64,000 nucleotides of DNA. Source: Cordia subcordata. Lineage: Eukaryota > Streptophyta > Magnoliopsida > Boraginales > Cordiaceae. The DNA lies in contig JAPTOF010000005.1 of assembly GCA_028554755.1 (NCBI GenBank), forward strand, positions 14,296,001-14,360,000, read 5' to 3'. A program made the position numbers and the translations under genes. Positions 56,614 through 64,000 of the stretch are shown here, one piece after another. Numbering within the stretch: position 1 is the first letter of the stretch; every line of letters starts with the position of its first letter. Under the pieces are notes generated by a model. The model ran no database searches. It saw only the letters and a program-made list of their open reading frames with translations, and had not been told where the DNA came from.

Positions 56614-58106
56614 CAAGTTTGCGTCACAAAAATTGTGGCCTCTTGGATTGATTATTCCTAGAAGTTCTCGCTTGTTTTCATTGACTTAAATGCTTCCATT
56701 TTTCCTTTTCCTTAATGGGGATGCCTGTCCTTGCTGGCTCAACACGCATGCTCAGGGCTTCGGACCCTGCAATCCAACATGCATTTAATTACACCAAAAC
56801 ATGAGTAGTTTTTATTGCCAATTGCATGGGGCACAAAGAGTACTACCAAAGAGAGAAAATTATGACCTCTATTAATGTTTTTGGTCGTAAAATTTTAATC
56901 AATGGCTGGCTATTGAAGGAGAGTTTAAATGGTCAATAGGGATTTTAATTTAATTAGCAAATCAAGTGAAGAGTCGATTATATAAATCTAATTAATAACT
57001 CACGTCACTCATTTATCGTATAATGTTTCAAATTCATACGAAAAACTTGATGTATGTTTGTTATGCTTGTTGATAGCTCCCCTAATTTAAAAGCGCTTTT
57101 TCTATATTTTTTGAAAAAAAAGTACTTTTTTAAAAATCTAAAATTTCGAACTTTTTTTTTAAATTGAATTTGAGCTTTTATAATGGTTTCAGCTTTTTTC
57201 TTTGAAACAAATACTTAAATATTACAAAAATGATGTGCTTTTAAAAAAAAGATATTTTTTATAAAACAAAAAATTAATCCAAACGAGCCTTTAACATTTA
57301 AAAGAATTAATTAAGAAGAAACTCTCATAAGTGCTTAATTGTAAACATTAAATAGATAATTGAATCTATCTTCTTTCCACAAAGAACTTTAGCAATCTAT
57401 GCTAGCTATAAATAGGACTTCAATTTTTATTTCACGTGGGTAAATTACATCCCACAGAGTTAATTAAGCTGGCATTTTATAGAGCTAGCAATCTCGGCTA
57501 TAAGTACTTGTAATCTTTTTGTTTTTATGCACTAATATTATATAACTATAAGCTTTCCAAAATATTATAATATGTAGACCTTTTCACTTGGTGTCTCAGG
57601 AAAGCAAAACACATATTTTATGTCTACGTTTGTGATTTCAATGTCACCTTTTTGCTGAACGATATCCATGTTCTCAAGGTGAAATCTAAAAAGAAGCAAC
57701 AGAAACTTCGTGGGAATTTATAAACTCTTTCTTGAAATCAGAGTCTTTTATGCATAGTCCAAAAGATTCTTGGAGTGAGTATGCAGGTGAGAAGGCCATG
57801 AAATGAATGAATGTCTGCTTGATTACATTAAAGATGAGTTTATTGCTTCCATCCACCCATGTCGTTGCCATATATTTATTGGCAGCATTAATATATACAT
57901 TGATAAGAATCACTAAGGTGGCGCGGGAATGAGTTGTGTATGAAATAACATTTTTGACTCTCATTTAAAAGGCTCGATTAGTATCGTTATTGTTGTCAAT
58001 TTTTCTTCTGATCTCTTAACATAAATTCAAAAATTAGGTTGTTTACTTTTATTTTCATTTTGTAGAAAGCCAAAAATCGATAACGTATTTTTCACAACTT
58101 TTGTAA
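56614..58106. other. Intergenic stretch without a supported gene
   Basis: Region ~57080-57296 is a decayed T/A-rich fold-back of the 13534 type (right end AATCCAAACGAGCC). A 92-codon minus-strand frame at 57686-57964 shows no recognised domain. No RNA gene is seen. Confidence 0.35.
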
Positions 58107-58225
58107 GAGGGTGTTTGGCTTTGCTTATATTGGATGCTTATAAACACATAGAAAAAAGCACCCTCTCACATACTTTTATTATTTAGGTTCTTATAAGTAC
58201 TAAATAAGCAAAGTCAAACACCCTC
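58107..58225. mobile_element. Tourist-like MITE, 119 bp
   Basis: GAGGGTGTTTGGCTTTGCTT at the left and AAGTCAAACACCCTC at the right. TAA target duplications lie at 58104-58106 and 58226-58228. Confidence 0.85.
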
Positions 58226-58273
58226 TAAATAATCTCAATGTGGTAGGAATGTTTCAACATATATCATTGTTTA

Positions 58274-58383
58274 GAAGGTGTTTGACTTTGCTTATTTGAT
58301 GCTTATACATACCCAGACAGTAAAACATATGTGTTTAGATACTTTTTTTTAGGTGCTTATAATAAGTAAAGCAAAACACTCTC
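58274..58383. mobile_element. Tourist-like MITE, 110 bp, diverged copy
   Basis: GAAGGTGTTTGACTTTGCTT at the left and AAGTAAAGCAAAACACTCTC at the right. TTA flanks it (58271-58273 and 58384-58386). Its right TTA is shared with the next element. Confidence 0.8.
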
Positions 58384-58386
58384 TTA

Positions 58387-58452
58387 GAGGGCGTTTGGCT
58401 TTGCTTATTTGGTGCTTACAAGCACCCTAAATAAGCAAAGCCAAACACCCTC
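58387..58452. mobile_element. Tourist-like MITE, 66 bp, internally deleted
   Basis: GAGGGCGTTTGGCTTTGCTT at the left and AAGCAAAGCCAAACACCCTC at the right. The central loop is almost gone. TTA lies at 58384-58386 and 58453-58455. It abuts the previous copy, using that copy's target duplication. Confidence 0.85.
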
Positions 58453-58455
58453 TTA

Positions 58456-59040
58456 ATCTCATCAACTTTTTCTATATAACAATATAATATATAAATTCTT
58501 ATCATATAAACAAATAGTGACAGAACAAAAATAAAAAATGGTGTAAAATATTACTCTTTACTGTGTGGTCTAGTGATATACTTTTGCCCATCCTCAAAAC
58601 CTCCATTTCATATGAGAAGTACCAATATCACCAGTTGAAGACTTGAAGCAGTGATAGATATAAAAATTAGAGGCCCACAATGACATTGGAGCAAGACTAT
58701 AAAATCAACAGTTACACTTCAGATTTGTCATACTTGACAGACTGTCAACAAATTTGATTATCGTGGGTAGTTGGTTGTTTTTAATGGCTGAATTTAAAGG
58801 GCTATGATTTAAATGGGCTGACCGTAGCAGTACCGTATGCCCTTAAATGGGAATGTTTCCATGGTCTACTGGATTTTTAACACCCCAACTAGAAAATATG
58901 ACAAACAGGTGCCCTCATTTGAATGCAAGTTACCATTTTAATTAGAACTATTGTACCCGTGCAATGTACAAAAAGTTTTTTTTAATGAAATATTATGATA
59001 AATAATAAACTATAATACAAATCATAAAAACAATTAACTA

Positions 59041-59071
<31 letters not shown>

Positions 59072-59126
59072 AGTACTAAAGAACTATATTCCCGTGACTT
59101 TCCAATTCTGCCATACATTCTTGTAA
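58456..59126. other. Intergenic stretch with a Helitron-like hairpin word and a (TA)n tract
   Basis: TGTACCCGTGCAATGTACA at ~58950 is a palindrome like those at Helitron ends, but neither TC start nor CTRR end could be placed. A (TA)n tract lies at ~59041-59062. Confidence 0.35.
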
Positions 59127-59245
59127 GATGGTGTTTGGCTTTGCTTATTTTGAGTGCTTATAAGCACTTAAAAAAAGAACATTCTCACATATTTTTTATT
59201 ATTTAGGTGCTTAAAAGCACCAAATAAACAAAGCCAAACACTCTC
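59127..59245. mobile_element. Tourist-like MITE, 119 bp
   Basis: GATGGTGTTTGGCTTTGCTT at the left and AACAAAGCCAAACACTCTC at the right. TAA target duplications lie at 59124-59126 and 59246-59248. Confidence 0.85.
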
Positions 59246-60605
59246 TAACTATACTTTTGTGCAAAACTACATTCGAGTTATTATTTACTTGCACCATATA
59301 TTCCTTTGACTTTTCTATATTGCCTTATTTATAGATTTAACCCTTACGCCAATATCAATTCTACATATAACTTATAATCTTGAATCACTAGTGTATATTT
59401 GGCTATATTAAAAATTAATTTTTTTTGGTTACAATTTTTTGTACTTTTTATATTCTGTGAGTCAAAATTTTATAATAAATTAAAAATGCATAATTCATCT
59501 ATTGGAATTTAATTTTCGTAAAACCAAAATAAAATTAGTCTTTTAGATAGTAGGGATACGATATTATTTACCACGATTTGAATTTTGTAAAAGAAGTCTT
59601 GGTTTCACTCTTCTGAAAAAGACTAAATCATTTATTGCATTTTAAAATTTTTAATTGAACGTAGTACTAAAAGTAGTCTTTCAATTTGTTGAGATACAAG
59701 TTTTGGGTTCACTCTTATCATTTTATAAGCTTGATATGTATGTGTTTATGGATATTTAATTTGATATATAACTTTTTTCTTTTCCTATAATTATATATTA
59801 CTATATAATAACAATAACAAGACTTGATAGAGTTTCTAGTTCATAAAAATTGATAGAATCTAATTGCAAACATATTACTAAACCAAGAAAAAAAGCGACG
59901 CATGGAATCACTCCATCCATTGTTTAAAGCACTCCAACCAAAAAAGGAATAAATAATTAATATAATTTAATTGGCACATGCAAGTTTAGTTGCTTTATTT
60001 TTTTGTTAGTCCAATGCTACTTATTATTCATAAAAAACAGTATCATCTATTTTTTATATTTTGTAGTTCACGGAAAAATTCAAAATCGATGATAATTTGA
60101 ATGTTGGATTTGATAAAAACAAAAAGTATCCAATCAAAGTATGATAAGTATGTAGTTATTTGCTTAGAAAATAACATATAATTTTAGCTTTTACATAATA
60201 GTCTCATCTTGTAAGTAGAGATTGGAAAAATTAGGTGTCAACCCAAACTTATGTTGGTTGGATCTTTAAGTGTTAACTATAAATCTAAAAAACTTATTAC
60301 TTGGAATTTGAATGTTGGGTTTGTTAAGAAAAAAAAAAAATTCAATGAAAATATAATAATTAATATAATTTATGACATGCAAATTTATTTGCTTTACTCT
60401 TTTCTATTAATCGAATGCTAAACTTTTTTTGCAAAAAATGATAAAATATATTTTTGATATACAATAGGAAAATATAACTATATGAACACTTCTTTGAAAA
60501 AATGTTTTAATCTCTAAGATTCATCATAAATATTCATAATACTAAACTATAATAATTGATCATCCATCAACATTCTTAATCAGTTTAGTTTTGAAAATTG
60601 AGCTT
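59246..60605. other. Intergenic stretch without a gene
   Basis: Contains weakly repeated phrases, e.g. 'GAATGTTG.ATTTG.TAA.AA' at ~60099 and ~60310 and 'TTAATATAATTTA' at ~59958 and ~60360, suggesting a diverged ~200-400 bp duplication. No coding frame is supported. Confidence 0.35.
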
Positions 60606-60941
60606 CACTACAAAAAAAAACTAAGAATAAGCAGCAGTTTCATTACAAAAAAGAAAAAGGAAATCGGCAGTGGTTTCTTTATATAGGCAGCAATTTAAGT
60701 AATAGATAGCAATTTTGTTATGCAAGATAATTAATGAATCTATTATTAACTTTATTGGTAGATAATGCAATTATAAAATGCTATAATAAAGAAGGTTTAA
60801 TGTTTGAACCATAGATAAAAAATTATGTATTTTTTTATGAAATTATATATAAGCTACGGTTTAAAAAAGCTAATGCCCGAATAGGCAGTGGGTTTAAAAA
60901 CATTTAAACCCGAATAGATGACGCCTACTTTTCTTGTAGTG
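60606..60941. mobile_element. Non-autonomous CACTA-type element, 336 bp
   Basis: Starts CACTACAAAAAAAAACT and ends TTTTCTTGTAGTG, the inverted CACTA terminus. A perfect 3-bp duplication CTT lies on each side (60603-60605 and 60942-60944). Near the ends are short subterminal words (GGCAGTGG, GGCAGCA, AGGCAGTGGG) as expected for the family. No transposase is encoded. Confidence 0.85.
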
Positions 60942-62245
60942 CTTTCAATTACTACTTACTCACAGTATTTAAATTTATTTGGTGGTCCAGAGGTAGAAAT
61001 CACTAATTCAAATTTTGGATTTTGTCTTATTGTACTTATCTCCTGTGATTTGAATTTTGTAAAGATAAAATAAAAGTTGCCTTTTAAATAAAATATGCAA
61101 ATTGTGTTGTATTTTATATATTATATAAAAGTTAAACTGAAATGAGCTCAAAGAAAGGTACCACATTGATAACCATCTATTTGCCAAGTTATCATTAATT
61201 TTATTTTTAATATTATTACATTATTATAAAAATATATATATATATTATAGTGTTTAATTATATTTATGCACCACTTCGTAACCTCATCATTGCAATGGAG
61301 TTACAAGTTATTTAATTATATTTATGCACCACCTATATATTTCTTTTTAATGAATTTAAAGTAATAAAGTCCAAAAAAACTCATTAATTTAATTAAATTA
61401 TGCATTATATCCTAATTAAAAAATAAAAATAAGAATAAAAAACACTAGACTTAATTTTTATAGATATTTAGAAATAATTAAAAACACACGAAAACCTAAA
61501 AACAGTAAAAAAACACATCTATAAATATTTAAAAAATTAAAAAACACACAGCACCTAAATAAGCCCGTGCAAGGCATGGAATATGAAAGCACTAATTAAT
61601 TAAATTTCTTGGAATCTCATGCAACTGGACTCCTTGCCATTTGGCGAGCAAATTGAATATTGTGATACTCCTTATCTCTCGGGTTATCCACTTGAAGTGG
61701 ATCCTTCCTATTGGCCAAAGTGCAAAAACCAAAAAAGAAAGAAAAAGAAAAGAAAGCCTAATAGATTGGTATCTTAGAAACTTTCAAATATCATGGCAGT
61801 GTCTCCCCTTTCATTGATCTTCTAAATGTGTAGTTGCCACATCTAATATATTATCTTCTTTCTAGAAGTAAACTTCTCTACTAATGTGGTATACTGTGGA
61901 TAGAAAGAAATAGATTGGGAGTCCAATTTAACTTAAACCTCATCATAAAATAAATTTAGTATGTAGTTACATACAATAGGTTATACTCACTTTCTCAAAG
62001 AGAAGGCCAAACAATTAATCATTCATACACGAATCTTCTCGTCTATTATTTTCAAACTCTTCACAATCTCTAGTAGGCTACAAAGGAAATAAGAGATATT
62101 GTACTAGACATAGCAAATGAAATTATGACTACACAGCTAATTATACAAGGGCATAAAGTGAATACCAAGCCAAGGACAAAGATTCTTAAGCTAGAGGGGA
62201 GGGAGAGAGGGAGAAGGAAAAGTGAAGTTAAGTGAATGAGACTTG
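60942..62245. other. Intergenic stretch without a gene
   Basis: A direct repeat of 'AATTATATTTATGCACCAC' lies at ~61257 and ~61314. At ~61564 'CCCGTGCAAGGCATGG' followed by 'CACTAAT' is a weak Helitron-3'-like arrangement. No coding frame is supported. Confidence 0.35.
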
Positions 62246-62505
62246 TAGTGTGTTTAGAATGATCTTATTTTGGAATGATTTTATTTCAAGATGTTTGTTT
62301 TCTTGAAATGAGGAGATATTTTATAAGATTTAAGATATCTTATCACATACATGTTATGAAAACTGAAAACAAACCATATACTTTTCATCTCATAAAAAAA
62401 CAAGCAATCCATCCTTATCATATTTTTTTACAATTATTTCATAATATGCCTCTCCTCATTTCAATGGGATAAACATGTTAAAATAAAATCATTCTAAACA
62501 CACTA
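62246..62505. mobile_element. MITE, 260 bp, TAGTGTGTTTAGAATGAT ends
   Basis: TAGTGTGTTTAGAATGATCT at the left and ATCATTCTAAACACACTA at the right, almost perfect inverses, with TTG on both sides (62243-62245 and 62506-62508). Same family as 14379-14630. The interior frame is fold-back noise. Confidence 0.8.
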
Positions 62506-63339
62506 TTGGTCAACGATAAGTTGATTACATTTTAATAATCTTGACATAACTACACATATTAATATTAATATTTGTTAACTACACATATTAGTATTAATAT
62601 TTTTTCTTTGATGGAAAAAATATCAATACATCAATAATCTATTGATAAGTTGTTACATTTTGGACTACAATTGATAATCAATTGATTTACGACTACAATT
62701 GATAAGTTGGTTAGATTTGAATCTTGACATAGTTACACATATTAGTACCAATATCAATATAAAAAGATATTAACCAATATTGTCTTAGATACCATTTCAG
62801 GATAGTATGGATAGTCCACCCACAAAAGATGATTCCAAGAAAAGAAAGAAAAGAATATTCTAAAATGAAAACAACGTTTTGCCCATCAAAAAGCTGGGGG
62901 TGGAATGTTGCCCCCATAATAATTTACGGGATATGACCAATTATTAGGAAAAAGAAGATTCTGAACAGAACAACTTGCAATATAGCTTTTCTTGTTATAC
63001 ATTTGTGGTTTTTCTTTTTGAATGAGAAAGTTCTTGCCTCACTACATGTGGCTTTTCAGTTCCACGAAAATATCCCTTTATTGATGTCATTGTCTCTTCT
63101 TTAAAATATGATTGCTTGGGCTGAGTCTCATTATGAGCTTCAGTTTTTACCTAATTTAGTATGATTAGCATAATTATTTCTTCCTATTTTGATGAATATA
63201 AAATTGTCTTTTCAAATTACGGAAACAAGTTACTAATCGATGTTCAAGGAATAACACTATCATATATCTAGTTAATACATGTAGAATTCTTGCATTTCGT
63301 CTTAATAATAGCTAGACATAGATTACAATTTGCGCTCTA
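62506..63339. other. Intergenic stretch with short direct repeats
   Basis: 'CTACACATATTA.TATTAATATT' appears at ~62550 and ~62580, with a related 'TACACATATTAGTACCAATAT' at ~62735. 'TTGATAAGTTG' recurs several times nearby. No gene is seen. Confidence 0.4.
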
Positions 63340-63618
63340 CAATTTGTTATAAGCTTATTATAAGATGTATTTTTATATAAAAAAGTATAGTTCGTTTTCA
63401 GTTTTCATAAAATGGTTATGATAAAAAGTCTTATTTTTATAAGGATGGATTACTTATATTCTTATAAAATAAAAAGTATGAATTATTTTGAGTATTTTTA
63501 TAAAATGCATGTGATATGATGTTTTATATGTTATAAAATAAAAAGAGATAATAGACCTTGCATCCTTCATGTCAAAAAGATAATCATTTTATAACAAGCT
63601 TATTCCAAACACAACATT
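63340..63618. mobile_element. MITE-like fold-back upstream of the MLP gene
   Basis: The left TTTGTTATAAGCTTATTATAAG mirrors the right TTATAACAAGCTTATTCCAAAC. The ends resemble the 14379/62246 family but no clean target duplication was found. It lies ~280 bp upstream of the MLP start codon. Confidence 0.5.
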
Positions 63619-63780
63619 AGTTTTCTCTTCTCATTTTGAGTTGTAATCGCTTTTAATTAAATTATACTTTGCTTTTCAAAATATTATTTTATCACCCATA
63701 AATTATAATAAAATTAAATACAAATTAAATCAACTTAATTAATTGGGAACACGACAATAAACTGATTCCGCGCAAGCAAC

Positions 63781-63788
63781 TATATAAA
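63781..63788 (+). promoter_or_regulatory. TATA box of the MLP gene
   Basis: TATATAAA lies 115 bases before the ATG at 63896, leaving a leader of ~80 bases after a start site ~30 bases downstream. Confidence 0.75.
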
Positions 63789-63895
63789 GACGTGAGGGTG
63801 TGAGTATATTTCCAAGCTCGCTTGCCTCTTAAATTTCGTATTCTTCTTTGTCCAGACATTTATTTAACTTGTCTAGTGCTAGTAATTAAGAAGAG

Positions 63896-64000
63896 ATGGG
63901 TCTAAGTGGTAACTTAATTAACCAAATTGAGCTGAACTCTGGTGGTGATGAGGTTTACGAGGTGTTCAGGTACCGGCCGCACCAACTTTCCAAAGCGAGC
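63896..64000 (+). CDS. Major latex protein (MLP)/Bet v 1-family gene, first exon, truncated by window end
   Basis: ATG at 63896 opens 35 codons to the window edge: MGLSGNLINQIELNSGGD followed by EVYEVFRYRPHQLSKAS. This matches the N-terminus of MLP-like proteins (MGLxGKLxxQxEIKxxGDxFHExFRxxPHxxxxxxP). The family forms a small helix-grip pocket protein of ~150 aa that binds hydrophobic ligands in the cytosol; roles include stress response and long-distance or xylem transport of ligands. Most of the coding sequence lies beyond the window, so intactness cannot be judged. A TATA box at 63781 supports the start. Confidence 0.88.
   Translation, partial: MGLSGNLINQIELNSGGDEVYEVFRYRPHQLSKAS

Noticed and set aside
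57686..57964. 92-codon minus-strand open frame
   Set aside because: It has reasonable composition but no domain, signal or splice context that I recognise, and it lies in repeat-rich sequence. Not enough to call a gene.
1..64000. tRNA, rRNA or CRISPR genes
   Set aside because: No cloverleaf with a GGTTCGAATCC-type T-arm, no rRNA text and no regularly spaced repeat array were noticed by eye. A tRNAscan-type search would be needed to exclude tRNAs fully.

Overview
The window is nuclear DNA from a flowering plant, most likely a eudicot. It is AT-rich, its genes have GT/AG introns interrupted by transposons, and it carries plant-only families (a CLE peptide precursor, a major-latex-protein gene, a KUP/HAK/KT potassium transporter, and debris of a beta-1,3-glucanase and a UDP-glycosyltransferase). 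Nothing prokaryotic, organellar or CRISPR-like was seen. The species cannot be named from sequence alone.

Five genes can be supported. (1) 3398-12977 (+): a six-exon glutaredoxin-like / DEP / DUF547 fusion protein of about 710 aa. (2) 14635-25828 (-): a KUP/HAK/KT potassium transporter of eight exons and about 719 aa; seven exons are firm, and the short first exon 5.3 kb upstream is an inference. (3) 32939-43404 (-): a 154-aa ankyrin-repeat protein whose six small exons span 10.5 kb. (4) 52868-53197 (+): a single-exon CLE signalling-peptide precursor of 109 aa. (5) 63896 to the window end (+): the start of an MLP/Bet v 1-type gene behind a good TATA box. They have unrelated roles and I see no functional cluster.

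Most of the rest is transposon-derived. There are decayed copia elements (21.6-23.2, 31.9-32.8, 38.4-40.1 kb), LTR-like pieces (9.8, 35.4, 45.5-47.5 kb) and LINE RNase H tails (1.9 and 34.5-34.9 kb). There is a non-autonomous Helitron with both ends intact (18183-18691), a CACTA-type element with a perfect CTT target duplication (60606-60941), and many MITEs. The commonest MITE family is Tourist/PIF-like, with TIR GAGGGTGTTTGGCTTTGCTT and TTA/TAA target duplications. Two broken host-gene fragments lie side by side at 29.9-31.1 kb: a GH17 beta-1,3-glucanase 5' part (+) and a UGT 3' part (-).

Layout: 0-3 kb G-rich block and LINE debris; 3.4-13 kb Grx-DEP-DUF547 gene with MITEs in intron 1; 14.4-25.9 kb potassium transporter with a Helitron and a copia remnant in its introns and a MITE four bases past its stop codon; 26-32.8 kb intergenic debris and pseudogenes; 32.9-43.4 kb ankyrin gene with retroelements in introns 1 and 2; 43.7-52.5 kb AT-rich transposon terrain; 52.9-53.2 kb CLE gene, flanked by an inverted pair of ~0.85 kb elements; 55-63.7 kb MITE and CACTA terrain; 63.8 kb to the end MLP promoter and first exon.
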